NCBI GenBank assembly: GCA_963800255.1
Contig: CAWDAK010000008.1
Location: 62,001-126,000, forward strand
Source of the DNA: DATFVA01 sp963800255
GTDB taxonomy: Bacteria > Bacteroidota > Ignavibacteria > Ignavibacteriales > Ignavibacteriaceae
Direction of reading: 5' to 3'
DNA length: 64,000 nucleotides
Shown here: positions 18,032 to 27,989 of the stretch, one piece after another
How the letters are laid out: each line of letters starts with the position of its first letter
Numbering within the stretch: position 1 is the stretch's first letter
The notes under the pieces: model-generated
What the model was told of the DNA's origin: nothing
Database searches by the model: none
Seen by the model: only the letters and a program-made list of their open reading frames with translations
Position numbers and translations under genes: made by a program

Positions 18032-19006
18032 TCAGTTAAAATCTTCTGTACTTATCAGCTTAAGGCTTAGCAATTCTTTCATAACCAACTCAGTCATATC
18101 GCTCTTGAACTGGAACTCATACCTGATATCCATTACGTATGCCTTCAGCCTCATTTTAAGATAAGCCCGCCTGTCTTTAATCTCATTAAAAAATAAAACT
18201 GTTATTGGTTTATTAAGATAGACGTACCTGGAAACCTGTGCTGCCTCAATTGCAATCTGCCTAATCTTCTCTGTATCAACATCTATAGGAAGGTAAATCT
18301 CAGCAACTACCTGGCAGTTTGGCTCTCCGTAATTCGTATTGGAGACAGACTTATTCATCAGCTCCCCGTTTGGAATAGTAACGGTAGAATCGTCAGGAGT
18401 AACAATCCTTGTCGACCTTAAACCTATTTTTATTACCTCACCGTAATACTCTCCCAGCTGTATTTTATCGCCTACCTGGAAGGGGCGGTCGAACAATATC
18501 ATTATACCGCCGAATATATTTTTTATAATATCCTGGGCCGCAAAACCTACAGCAATGCCCACAGATGCTGTCACCGCGATAATGGTTGAAACAGGAGGAC
18601 GGAAAATTCCGGCAATTACAATATATATTATAAGCATCCAACCGAAGATCCTGACTATGGGAACCACACCTTTTATAGTGATTCTGTGATTAGTGCTTCG
18701 CTCTGCAAAGATCTCCAGGATTTTGGTTATCAACCTGATTATATAAAGTCCTACTATAAAGAAGATTATTGCCCAGATAACTTTACCTACAGAAACTACT
18801 TCGAATACAGACGGAGGCTGGAGCTGATCAACGATGTTTGAGGCTGTATCCTGCTTTGATTGGTGACGGAGCGTATCGGCTTTCAGCACAGAATCAGCGA
18901 AAACAACAGATGAATCAATTGACCGGGTTAATGGATCCTGCGGGTTGACAGGAGTATTCAGGACCGCAGTAAACATGATTAAAATTATAATTGATTTAAG
19001 TTTCAT
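18032..19006 (-). CDS. MscS-family mechanosensitive channel (with signal peptide)
   Basis: About 324 residues. N-terminal signal peptide ending near NTPVNPQ, then three membrane segments and the MscS pore helix with the Ala/Gly pattern (ASVGIAVGFAAQDIIKNIFGG), followed by the beta domain motif RPFQVGDKIQLGEYYGEVIKIGLRSTRI. ATG 19006 lies 5 bases after the stop of the large ATPase gene; a TTG at 19015 would overlap that stop. It is the second gene of a two-gene unit with the ATPase. It should form a tension-gated channel releasing solutes. Confidence 0.9.
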   Translation of the reverse strand: MKLKSIIILIMFTAVLNTPVNPQDPLTRSIDSSVVFADSVLKADTLRHQSKQDTASNIVDQLQPPSVFEVVSVGKVIWAIIFFIVGLYIIRLITKILEIFAERSTNHRITIKGVVPIVRIFGWMLIIYIVIAGIFRPPVSTIIAVTASVGIAVGFAAQDIIKNIFGGIMILFDRPFQVGDKIQLGEYYGEVIKIGLRSTRIVTPDDSTVTIPNGELMNKSVSNTNYGEPNCQVVAEIYLPIDVDTEKIRQIAIEAAQVSRYVYLNKPITVLFFNEIKDRRAYLKMRLKAYVMDIRYEFQFKSDMTELVMKELLSLKLISTEDFN

Positions 19007-19011
19007 ATTCT

Positions 19012-22000
19012 TCAATGCAAAATGTTTTTAGTCTGAAGGAGACTCACAGTCTGTCTGTAAAGTAAAGGATTGATAACAAATCTTCCATTCGATCTGATTA
19101 CTATACCGTCATCAGCCAGCAATAACAGGTTAAGTCTGCTCTTTTCTTCCGCCTGGTTAAAGATAACAGAATGCTGCCTGGCTGTAAGGCCATCATGCAC
19201 CAGGAGTATATGAAGGCTGAAGATCTTCTCTTCTCCAAGTCCCTGGAGGAATGAGAAATCCAGCCCCTCCAGCGAACCGATAGTGATTGTATCATCTTTA
19301 ACTTCTCTTGTTGAACTCATCCAGAAAAAGAGTGATATACTCAGGTTGCTCCTTGCAAACTTATTCAACTCTGAGAAATATTTTTCTTTCAAATATTTCT
19401 GCTTTTCCTGATCACTTAACTTATTATAATTTCTGCTCTGCAGATCATCTTCTGATGGTTCGTATTTTATATTGTATCCGCTTACTCTATGGCGTTTTAG
19501 AATTATATCAATGATCTGTTCATCGGAAAACTGCTGAAGTTTTACTATGTATGAAAAATAGTCGCTTATATGCAGCACCCTTTCAAGGTAGTTCCATGCA
19601 TATAAATTGGAGCTGACAATCCAGAACACATTTTTATTTGTTGCGGAAACTATCTGGAAAAAGTTCCTGAACGATGCAAAACCTCCTATTTTCCGCTGAA
19701 AGAGATGATGGATATTTTCAAGTATAATTATTTTTTTATTAGCCGATGAATTCAAGAATCCGGATATTTCCTGAGGATGGTGAAACTCAGTTCTGAACAT
19801 AATGCTGAAAAATTTCAGAAAGCCCTCTTCACATTCTATAATTTCATCAACGTCTACCCGTATCAACTCCTGTTCAATAGTTACATTTTTCAATAGAAAA
19901 TTTAATGTAGTAGTAATACCGCTTCCTTTTTCACCTATCAGGGCAGCGGGGGCATAGTGACCCTTTTTCCAGTTTGCATATGCAAGTTTCAGTTTATTCA
20001 TTTCAGCTTCACGTGCTTCATAAAACTTTTCATCCTCAAGGGGTTCGATCCTGAAAAGTCTCTGGTATACATATGGAAGCTTGTTAACAGCATTTTCGGT
20101 TTCTGTTAAGAAATCAGATATTTCGGTGGATATCTTTGCCTGTTTTGATTCCAGACCGAATCTTTTCCTGACACTTTTATAAAAACTGCCGGTGTTTGTG
20201 AAAACCTGTTTAAGAAAACTGATTACTCCGGGAATAAAGTCCCTGATGGACTGCATAGTTTTAATACGGAACTGAACGGTTTTCTCAATTGCCCGGGCCT
20301 TAGCTACACGAAGCCTTACTTCAATAATATTATCAGTATCTGTTAGTGTTAACAACTTCTGATTATACGAAGCAACAGACTCAGAGGAAGTTTTTATGAT
20401 TTTCTCATATACTTCAAAAAGGTGCGATCTTATCTCATCGGTTTTGGATATCGCCCTCTGGAGACCCTCAGAGGCGATCAACGACGGATTACTTTTCTGT
20501 TCTCCTTCACCAGTTAAAGTATCTACAGAAGCGATAGCTGACTCCAGATTAAAGTCGGCAATTTTATCGACGTCTCTTAAACTTTTTTGAATTTCATCCA
20601 GTGTTTCAATTACAGCGGCTTTTAATCTGTGTGTCTCCCGAAGGAAATCCGGTACTATTTCAAACGTAATCATTTCACCGGGTTTGATGTGCTCAATTTC
20701 GGAGTTTCTTATCTGCCTGTCATATACTGCTACTTTAACAATAGCTCTTTTATCTAAAGTAGTTTCAATATTTCTTTTCAGGTTTAGTTCGAGCTCATCT
20801 ATAGTCTCCGGAATACCCTCACTTATTAAAAGTTCTGCTGCGTCATCAATCAGTCCGCCGTTAAGCGACTTATATAAAACTGATTTCTCCCTAAGAAGTG
20901 CATCCCTGAAACCAGCAGAATCTCTCTGCTGAGCCAGCCTGTTCCTGCTGCTTAGGAGAACACTTTTAATTTCATCGAGAGAAGGCACCATGTTCTCTAT
21001 GATCTTCCGCCGGATTCCTTCGTTCAGGGAGAACAATTCCTGTACCTCAAGGATTTCATTCAGATAAATATCCTTATTTAATTTCCAGTCTTCAAGCAGG
21101 CTAAAGAATGTATTCTCCCATCCGGCTGCCATTTGGCTGTATTTTTCCTCGACAGTCTTCTCTGAGCTGATCACTTTCTTATTATTATAACGCCATGAAG
21201 GATATTCCAGGGTTCCGGCTTTTGCATATGTGTCATTAAGGCGGCTGAACACTTCATCAAGGTTTTCTGTTGTTCTTGTTCCGATACTTTCTTTCATCTT
21301 CTCCATCATCTTCAGTAAAGAATTTATTTCTTTATCAAAGAGTATAACCTGGTCATCTTCAGGAATGTATCGGCCGAGATCTTTTAATTGAAGATCGGAA
21401 GTGAAGTGTTTATTTATTTTTTCTTCACTTTTCCAGACTGACTGTGTGGAAGCTGAAATCTCCCTGTTTAATTCATTTATGAGTTCAAAGGATTTAAGCA
21501 AGAATGAATCCCTCACGGTGAGCTGGAATAAGCTGCGGAAATAGATCTTCCGTTTCCATACTTTTAATGATCTGCCAGGTTTACGGAACAGCTTTCTGAA
21601 AAGGTTTGTGGTCCTGCCAGGTGAGGTGGTTATGAAATAGCCGGTTTTCTTAATTGTTTTGATACTTTTTATCGGGAAGGCATCGTCGCCAAGGATCTTG
21701 AATCTTTCCTTATCCTGCTCTTCGATCCTGTTCCTGTCGGTCATCTTGATAAAGTCTTCGTAACTCTGAACCAGGTCCGGGAATTCCTCCTTAAAGCCGG
21801 ATGCATTTCTGCCCGGGGTTTTCTCTTCAAGAAGCTTCAGCAAAGAGGAATTATACTTTTCAATCTTCTTGTAAAACCCGGGCTCATCTTTCTTTAGGTC
21901 ATTAAGGTCGATTATGTGGGTTTTAACCATGTCCCTTACGGAACTGATGAAGCGAATTTGTTCGTCAATTCTTTTATTAAGTCTGCTTACCAGGGAGGAA

Positions 22001-22050
22001 TCGATAAATTCTTCGATCTGATCTCTGATTACGACAAATTCATCTTTCAT
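19012..22050 (-). CDS. Giant coiled-coil protein with a C-terminal AAA-like ATPase domain
   Basis: 1012 residues; I do not recognise the family. Residues 1-650 are mostly helical and charged with coiled-coil character. A basic patch around residues 140-170 (RKLFRKPGRSLKVWKRK) could bind lipid or nucleic acid. A P-loop GEKGSGITTT is at ~706-715, a Walker B-like IIILEN at ~774-779, a sensor-1-like FWIVSSN at ~809-815, and winged-helix-like sequence near the C-terminus. No signal peptide or membrane segment is evident, so it is probably cytoplasmic or membrane-peripheral. Its stop touches the downstream mscS start, implying translational coupling. Confidence 0.75.
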   Translation of the reverse strand: MKDEFVVIRDQIEEFIDSSLVSRLNKRIDEQIRFISSVRDMVKTHIIDLNDLKKDEPGFYKKIEKYNSSLLKLLEEKTPGRNASGFKEEFPDLVQSYEDFIKMTDRNRIEEQDKERFKILGDDAFPIKSIKTIKKTGYFITTSPGRTTNLFRKLFRKPGRSLKVWKRKIYFRSLFQLTVRDSFLLKSFELINELNREISASTQSVWKSEEKINKHFTSDLQLKDLGRYIPEDDQVILFDKEINSLLKMMEKMKESIGTRTTENLDEVFSRLNDTYAKAGTLEYPSWRYNNKKVISSEKTVEEKYSQMAAGWENTFFSLLEDWKLNKDIYLNEILEVQELFSLNEGIRRKIIENMVPSLDEIKSVLLSSRNRLAQQRDSAGFRDALLREKSVLYKSLNGGLIDDAAELLISEGIPETIDELELNLKRNIETTLDKRAIVKVAVYDRQIRNSEIEHIKPGEMITFEIVPDFLRETHRLKAAVIETLDEIQKSLRDVDKIADFNLESAIASVDTLTGEGEQKSNPSLIASEGLQRAISKTDEIRSHLFEVYEKIIKTSSESVASYNQKLLTLTDTDNIIEVRLRVAKARAIEKTVQFRIKTMQSIRDFIPGVISFLKQVFTNTGSFYKSVRKRFGLESKQAKISTEISDFLTETENAVNKLPYVYQRLFRIEPLEDEKFYEAREAEMNKLKLAYANWKKGHYAPAALIGEKGSGITTTLNFLLKNVTIEQELIRVDVDEIIECEEGFLKFFSIMFRTEFHHPQEISGFLNSSANKKIIILENIHHLFQRKIGGFASFRNFFQIVSATNKNVFWIVSSNLYAWNYLERVLHISDYFSYIVKLQQFSDEQIIDIILKRHRVSGYNIKYEPSEDDLQSRNYNKLSDQEKQKYLKEKYFSELNKFARSNLSISLFFWMSSTREVKDDTITIGSLEGLDFSFLQGLGEEKIFSLHILLVHDGLTARQHSVIFNQAEEKSRLNLLLLADDGIVIRSNGRFVINPLLYRQTVSLLQTKNILH

Positions 22051-22198
22051 TTAAAGAATTTAATTATGAGGGATTATGGGAATATAAATAATTAAAGTTA
22101 AACCCGGAAAAACATTTTCTTGTTATTGTTAGCCAGAACAAGGTAATCTTACAAATAATTCCCAAAATTGTTGTCATATACAAACTTACAGGTTCTTA

Positions 22199-23101
22199 AT
22201 GCAGGAAAGTTTTAACTGGATTAATAATAACCCGATGTGGGGAAGGCTTTTTGCTGCTGCTGCAGGACTGCTAATCCTTTTTCTCGTAAACAGGGTAGTC
22301 AAAAGAACGCTTGTCGGCTCAATAAAAGATAATGAAGCAAGGTACAAGTTGAAGAAGACTGTAACCTTCGTTGTATATATTTTAGGCATTCTCTTCATTT
22401 CTATTGTTTATTCCGATAAGCTTAGCGGAGTTACTGTTGCACTGGGAGTTGCAGGTGCAGGTATTGCTTTTGCCCTGCAGGAGGTTATAACAAGCGTAGC
22501 GGGCTGGCTGGCTGTTTCTGTGGGAAGGTTTTACAGGTCAGGTGATAGAATTGAGCTCGGTGGGATAAAAGGCGATGTTATTGATATAGGAATACTGCGT
22601 ACAACGCTGATGGAGTGTGGGGAATGGGTGAAAGGCGACCTATACAGCGGAAGGGTTGTAAGGGTTGCCAACAGCTTTGTATTTAAGGAACCTGTGTTTA
22701 ACTATTCGGGAGAGTTTCCTTTCCTCTGGGATGAAATTACGGTTCCGATTAGATTCGGATGCGATCACACATTTGTTAAAGGAATTCTCCGCTCCGTTAC
22801 CGTGGAACTTTTAGGAGATTACGCTAAAGAGGCCGAAAGAGCCTGGAAAGATCTTGTTGCAAGGTACAGGATAGAAAACGCATCCGTCGATCCTATGGTC
22901 ACTATTGTAGTAAACGATAACTGGATCGAATATACTGTGAGGTATGTTGTGGATTATAAAAAGAGACGTTCAACCAAAGATGCGCTTTTCTCCCGGATCC
23001 TTGATGAGGTTGATAAATCCGAAGGCAAAATCATGCTTGCTTCAGCTACCTTCGAGATAGTACCCACCTCGGGATTAAGGATCGAATCACGCAGAAGATA
23101 A
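22199..23101 (+). CDS. MscS-family mechanosensitive channel
   Basis: 300 residues, no cleavable signal. Two or three membrane segments (~15-35, ~55-75, ~80-110), the MscS pore helix GVAGAGIAFALQEVITSVAGW, and the conserved beta-domain GDRIELGGIKGDVIDIGILRT. It is a different paralogue from the one at 18032-19006. It is divergent from the giant ATPase gene across 148 bases, and its stop codon abuts the stop of the convergent GNAT-nitrilase gene with no spacer. Confidence 0.92.
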   Translation: MQESFNWINNNPMWGRLFAAAAGLLILFLVNRVVKRTLVGSIKDNEARYKLKKTVTFVVYILGILFISIVYSDKLSGVTVALGVAGAGIAFALQEVITSVAGWLAVSVGRFYRSGDRIELGGIKGDVIDIGILRTTLMECGEWVKGDLYSGRVVRVANSFVFKEPVFNYSGEFPFLWDEITVPIRFGCDHTFVKGILRSVTVELLGDYAKEAERAWKDLVARYRIENASVDPMVTIVVNDNWIEYTVRYVVDYKKRRSTKDALFSRILDEVDKSEGKIMLASATFEIVPTSGLRIESRRR

Positions 23102-24637
23102 TCACTTCTTTAATACAACTTCGTAAAGATCACTTCGCCTGTCCTTCCAGTTGAGGGTGCTGCCGCTGAAACGGTGACGTTTTACAAGTTCCATATCAAT
23201 ATCGTGGATGATCACTGTTTCAATATTCGGTGTACACTCAGCTGCTATTGCATCCCGTGAGAACTGAAAATCAGATGGCGTGTAAATACCTGACTGTGCG
23301 TACTGGATATCCATATTTTCTACAAAAGGCAGGTTGCCTACATTTCCTGCAATTGCTGCATAAACTCCATTTTCTATACACCGTGCCTGGGCGCAATAGC
23401 GTACCCGCAGGTAGCCGTACCTTTCATCAGTACAAAAAGGCACAAATATTAATTCGGCACCTTTCTGAGTTGCTATCCTGGAAAGTTCAGGGAATTCAAT
23501 GTCATAACAGATCTGGATGTTTATCTTCCCGCGGTCGGTATCAAACACCTCTATCTTATCTCCGGGTTTCACGCCCCACCACTTTCTCTCGTTGGGAGTA
23601 ATATGAATTTTATATTGTTTCTCTATTGAGCCGTCTCTTCTGAACAGGTAGGCGATGTTATATATATCGTCCCCTTCCCTTGTATAATGAGACCCGCCTA
23701 TAATATTTATATTATGCCTGATTGAGAGCTTGTTGAATAGATCCAGGTACTTTGGTGTAAGATCAGCCAGTGTTCTTACCGCAATACCGGGTCTTTCATT
23801 AGGCAGATAAGAAAGAAGCTGAAGGGTGAAGATTTCAGGGAAGAGGACAAAATCGCTCTTGTATCCGGATGCGACATCAACAAAATATTCGCACTGCCTT
23901 TCGAATTCCTTAAAGTTTTTCAGACTCCTCATCTGGTACTGAACAACGCAGATCCTTACTTTTTTTGACGTCACATATCTTTTAACCTGCTTTGGTACAT
24001 AATCCAAATTCGGCCATTCAAGCAGTGTTGCGTGTCCCGCCGATTCAGTATCTGATTTCAGATAGGTAGGCATTATACGCTTAAGGACGAACCCGTTAGA
24101 TAGCTGAGCTGTAAGCACCTGGTCGTACAGTTCTTTACTTATAACTTTGTCAACGTACTCCCTTGCTGTCATCTTCGATTTCTTCTTATAAAAGCCGGGG
24201 ATACGGCCCCCTATTACTATGCTTCTCAGATTGTACTTCCGGGCTATTTGTTTCCTCTTATCATATAGTCTGCGTGATAATCGCATCCCCCTGAAATCAG
24301 GATGTACCATTATTTCAATTCCGTAAAGGGTGTCTCCTTCAGGATTATGATTGGTTATATATCCGTTATCGCTTATACGCTGCCAGCTGTCATAATCCTC
24401 ATGAAGATCGAAATCTACAATCAGGCTGTTTGACGAGGCAATGATCTTGTTGTCATAATCAATGCAGACCTGTCCTTCCGGAAAAATTTCAAGCTGACTA
24501 ATAAGCTGATCCAGGCTCCAGGTCGGCATTCCCGGGAAAGATACTTTCTGCAGTTCCACAAGCTGATCGAAATCTTCCTCCTTCAGCTGCCTTACATTTA
24601 TCTTTTTTGCAAATTTCTTAAGATCAATTTGGTTCAT
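23102..24637 (-). CDS. GNAT acetyltransferase fused to carbon-nitrogen hydrolase
   Basis: 511 residues. Residues ~10-205 are a GNAT domain with the acetyl-CoA loop region VHPDFRGMRLSRRLYD. Residues ~225-511 are a nitrilase-superfamily amidase with the catalytic triad: Glu in LFPEIF, Lys in YKIHITPNE and Cys in IQICYDIEFP. This fusion is a known bacterial family of uncertain substrate. It could acetylate or deacylate a small amide or repair a metabolite. It stands alone, with a ribosome-binding site (AAAGGAG) before ATG 24637. Confidence 0.92.
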   Translation of the reverse strand: MNQIDLKKFAKKINVRQLKEEDFDQLVELQKVSFPGMPTWSLDQLISQLEIFPEGQVCIDYDNKIIASSNSLIVDFDLHEDYDSWQRISDNGYITNHNPEGDTLYGIEIMVHPDFRGMRLSRRLYDKRKQIARKYNLRSIVIGGRIPGFYKKKSKMTAREYVDKVISKELYDQVLTAQLSNGFVLKRIMPTYLKSDTESAGHATLLEWPNLDYVPKQVKRYVTSKKVRICVVQYQMRSLKNFKEFERQCEYFVDVASGYKSDFVLFPEIFTLQLLSYLPNERPGIAVRTLADLTPKYLDLFNKLSIRHNINIIGGSHYTREGDDIYNIAYLFRRDGSIEKQYKIHITPNERKWWGVKPGDKIEVFDTDRGKINIQICYDIEFPELSRIATQKGAELIFVPFCTDERYGYLRVRYCAQARCIENGVYAAIAGNVGNLPFVENMDIQYAQSGIYTPSDFQFSRDAIAAECTPNIETVIIHDIDMELVKRHRFSGSTLNWKDRRSDLYEVVLKK

Positions 24638-24846
24638 AAAACTCCTTTTAGATATAGTAATTCATTAATCTGCCAAGGTTGATGTTTTGAAGTGCTATTT
24701 ACGGTATGAATATATATAAATAATAAAATTTTAGAATAAAAACAAAATCCCTAATCACCTGAGGAAGTATCTTTTGGCAGCAATCTGACCAACAGCCGGT
24801 GTACCTGTCACGTAATTAACCATTATTTTCTTTTTCTCTTAGAGGA

Positions 24847-26040
24847 TCAGAATGAATATTTTACCCGTACATAGAAGGTACTGCCGTAATCGCCGTACTG
24901 GGTGAGTGAGCGGCCGTTAAAAAGAAGAGCAATGACGTAAAGATCCAGGTTGGTAATTACAGAATAGCTTGCAGAAGGGACGATTACGTAGGATTCATCG
25001 TCAGGATTAAAGATTCCGAATAAACTTCCTCTTAAAAGTGGAGTAATATCATACGAGAATTCCTGATACAGCGACCATCGAGCTGGTGAAAGCATACCGA
25101 GGTCCATTGCTTCCTGCTGATAGAGTCCGGTATTTGTCCTTTTTCCTGTATTGTAGTACATAACCTCTGTATGGATATAAAAACTGCTGGGTAGTGTATA
25201 ATCACCGGAAAGTACAAATGAAATCACCGGATCCTTAAAGGTAGAAACCGGTTTGTATGCCGGCAATATGACGGAAAGGTTTTTGTATTTTTCAGTTATC
25301 CCTGGTCTTTGAGTTATAGTAAATTCACCACGGAAACCTGCATTAAGTATATCACCTGACCACCCGCCTCCGGCTATCCACCTGTTATTTTTTACCCCTC
25401 CGATAATGTTGAAATCATAATCCCATTTATTAAAGGATACCAAACCGGCAGCTATTACCCTGTCGAAAGTTTTTGCCGGACGAACGGCAGCTTCCATCTT
25501 GGTAACGGGACCGGTGTAATACTGGATCCTGACCGCATCCGTTCCGGGAAGTTCTTCGTAATCAAAATCAAGAGGCGACTGAGGGTTAAATAAATCAGTC
25601 GGGTTCCACACCCAGCTTGTTCCCCAGGCTATCCGCTGGCGTCCGACAGTAACTTCAAACTTATCCTTTACCCAGTCGAGCCACAGACGGTCCGTCTCAA
25701 GATACCCTATTGATTTACCCTGGTTCCATAATACTGCATCAAGGTCAGCAAATTCATGATGCGATCTTATCTGACCTAAAAAATCAGGAATCTTTTCTAC
25801 ACTTTCCCCGTAATAAGCACGAAATCTGAATTCAAGTGCGGCTGTAAGCGAACTAACCGGGTACCACCTTGTATTGAGCCGGGCATGTAAGAGATGATCA
25901 TTAAACCTTTCATTATAGAAAGGATACTTTGTGGTACCGAACAGGTACTTTGCATAACCGTAAACATCGGTAACAGGAAGCTGGGCCGATGCTATTGCAG
26001 AAAGGGAGAGTAAAAACAGCAGAAGGAATTTAGCCTTCAT
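24847..26040 (-). CDS. Outer-membrane beta-barrel protein, end of ABC operon
   Basis: 397 residues with a signal peptide ending at AIASAQ. The mature part is alternating hydrophobic strands rich in Trp/Tyr/Phe, with the conserved-looking GRQRIAWGTSWVWNPTDLF segment and a terminal strand ending YVRVKYSF, which fits Bam-type barrel insertion. It overlaps the ATPase gene by 11 bases and closes the six-gene operon. By position it is the candidate outer-membrane acceptor or exit port for whatever the ABC and LolA-like proteins move. The family is not recognised with certainty (DUF1302-like appearance). Confidence 0.8.
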   Translation of the reverse strand: MKAKFLLLFLLSLSAIASAQLPVTDVYGYAKYLFGTTKYPFYNERFNDHLLHARLNTRWYPVSSLTAALEFRFRAYYGESVEKIPDFLGQIRSHHEFADLDAVLWNQGKSIGYLETDRLWLDWVKDKFEVTVGRQRIAWGTSWVWNPTDLFNPQSPLDFDYEELPGTDAVRIQYYTGPVTKMEAAVRPAKTFDRVIAAGLVSFNKWDYDFNIIGGVKNNRWIAGGGWSGDILNAGFRGEFTITQRPGITEKYKNLSVILPAYKPVSTFKDPVISFVLSGDYTLPSSFYIHTEVMYYNTGKRTNTGLYQQEAMDLGMLSPARWSLYQEFSYDITPLLRGSLFGIFNPDDESYVIVPSASYSVITNLDLYVIALLFNGRSLTQYGDYGSTFYVRVKYSF

Positions 26041-26740
26041 TCTTCTGCATCACCTTCCGGTGTTCATCTGATTTTATCAGTCCATCTTCAAGCGTCACCA
26101 CACGGTGAGCTCTTTTAATAACTTTGGAATCATGAGTCGAAAACACAAACGTCATTTCGTATTTGCTGTTCAAACTTTCCATGAGGTCAAGCAAAGATTC
26201 AGCAGTTACCGAATCGAGATTAGCTGTCGGTTCATCCGCAAGAACAAATGAAGGATGCGATGCCAGCGACCGGGCCACTGCCACTCTCTGCTGCTGTCCC
26301 CCGGAAAGCTCTGACGGCCTACTCTTCATCCTGTCGCCAAGTCCTACAGCTTCCAGAAGTTCTTTGGCTCTTTTTTCCCGTTCCTTTCCGGGTATATTCT
26401 GCAGCAGCATTATGAATTCAACATTTTCTTTAGCGGTCAGTACCGGGATGAGATTATAAGCCTGGAAAACAAAACCAATATGGTGAAGGCGAAAGTTAAT
26501 AAGTTCGTCGGGTTTGTATGTAGAGATATCGGTACCGTCTACCACTATCTTCCCTTCAGTAGGCTGATCGAGACCTCCGATCATATTTAGCAGAGTGGTC
26601 TTTCCGGATCCCGAGGGTCCTACAATTGCTGTAAACTCTCCTTTTTCAATCTTAAGATCTACACCCTTTACAGCATGCACAGGCACTTTCAAAGGGTTAT
26701 AGGTTTTATGAATATTATATAATTCAATCAGAGCCATCAT
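26030..26740 (-). CDS. LolD/MacB-type ABC transporter ATPase
   Basis: 236 residues with every ABC motif: Walker A GPSGSGKTT, Q-loop VFQAYNL, signature LSGGQQQRVAVARSL, Walker B FVLADEPTANLD, and the switch His in FSTHDSKV. It belongs to the LolD/FtsE/MacB subfamily that powers FtsX-type permeases without carrying substrate through a pore. It lies 16 bases after permease 2 and overlaps the barrel gene. The start may be either of the two adjacent Met codons. Confidence 0.95.
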   Translation of the reverse strand: MMALIELYNIHKTYNPLKVPVHAVKGVDLKIEKGEFTAIVGPSGSGKTTLLNMIGGLDQPTEGKIVVDGTDISTYKPDELINFRLHHIGFVFQAYNLIPVLTAKENVEFIMLLQNIPGKEREKRAKELLEAVGLGDRMKSRPSELSGGQQQRVAVARSLASHPSFVLADEPTANLDSVTAESLLDLMESLNSKYEMTFVFSTHDSKVIKRAHRVVTLEDGLIKSDEHRKVMQKNEG

Positions 26741-26756
26741 TACTCCGTTCTTTTCA

Positions 26757-27977
26757 TTAATAAGTTCTTATTGCTGATGCAGGGTTCAGCCTGACAGCTT
26801 TTACCGCAGGGTAAATTGCGCTTATAACCGCAGTAATTATTATCATTACAAATAACACGGGATAAAATTCAGATGGAAGTCCCGGAAACAAATGCGAACT
26901 TATCCCATAGCTCGACAACCCCTGCGAAAATATCGAAAGGTTTATTCCATTCTGAGCAGTGATCCAAATAGCGGCCGCACCGAGCATTATGCCTACAATC
27001 CCCCCCGTTATCGAAAGCAGGATAGTTTCGATTATAATAAGAGTAAACACACGAATCCGCTTCATCCCGACAGCCATTAAAATCCCGAGCTCCCTTATCC
27101 GCTCCATAACCGACATAAGCATAGTGTTTGTTATTCCGAAAAGGAGAGCAAATAGAATTATCCCAAGGAATATGTTTAATTCAAGAGCAAGCGTTTCATA
27201 TGTAAGACTCAATTCTGGAGCAAGCTGCTGCCAAGTCTCAACGGAAAGATTTTTATTTTTATACATATCTCTCAGGCGGGCGGCCACAGGATCCATTACC
27301 TGGACGGTGGTTAGTCTTACTGCTATTTCATGGATTACAGGCTCGTTGTTCATCAGATTGAAAAGATCGCTCTGTTTAACGAAGATATTACTTTTGTCGA
27401 ACATCGAAGATTCAGTTTCAAAAATTCCCGCAATTCTGAAGGCGGCGTAAATAATATTCCCGTCTAAACCCTGGAAACTAAGAACTATTTTAGAGCGGAG
27501 TTTCAGGTCAAGTTTTTTGGCCAGTTCCTTACCGATTACAACAGGATTTTTGCTTACACCTTCAAAGTATTTGCCGTCAACAATCCTCGAAGCTACACTG
27601 GTTACTCTTTCCTCGCGGTCAGGTATGATCCCTTTTATTTCCACCCCCGTAGATGAACTGGCAGAAGCCGCCATTCCATCAACTACCGTTCTTCCTGATA
27701 CTGCTTTCACGCCGTTAATCTTTTCGATCTCTTCTTCTAAGTTTTTCCCACCGGGGATATAATTTTCTATCAAGTTCTCTTTCTTAAATTTTTCAGTATG
27801 CAACTGGATATGACTGAGGTCCCTGTCAATTGCGGCATTTACGGTTGAGTCCCACATTCCGTACATCACAGCACTTGCAAATAATCCGCACCCTAATCCA
27901 AGTGCTATCGCAATAACGATGATAAGACTTCTCTTTTTATTTCTCCAGACATTTTTCCATGCGAGCAGGAAAAGCAT
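26757..27977 (-). CDS. FtsX/LolE-type ABC permease
   Basis: 406 residues. One N-terminal membrane helix (~18-40), a periplasmic MacB-core-like domain (~45-270), then three helices (~275-300, ~325-350, ~370-395) in FtsX layout. The sequence WRNKKRSLIIVIAIALG at the N-terminus is typical. It is the second of two permeases and likely forms a heterodimer with the first, as LolC and LolE do. It is 12 bases downstream of permease 1. Confidence 0.92.
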   Translation of the reverse strand: MLFLLAWKNVWRNKKRSLIIVIAIALGLGCGLFASAVMYGMWDSTVNAAIDRDLSHIQLHTEKFKKENLIENYIPGGKNLEEEIEKINGVKAVSGRTVVDGMAASASSSTGVEIKGIIPDREERVTSVASRIVDGKYFEGVSKNPVVIGKELAKKLDLKLRSKIVLSFQGLDGNIIYAAFRIAGIFETESSMFDKSNIFVKQSDLFNLMNNEPVIHEIAVRLTTVQVMDPVAARLRDMYKNKNLSVETWQQLAPELSLTYETLALELNIFLGIILFALLFGITNTMLMSVMERIRELGILMAVGMKRIRVFTLIIIETILLSITGGIVGIMLGAAAIWITAQNGINLSIFSQGLSSYGISSHLFPGLPSEFYPVLFVMIIITAVISAIYPAVKAVRLNPASAIRTY

Positions 27978-27989
27978 TTCAAACTCCTG

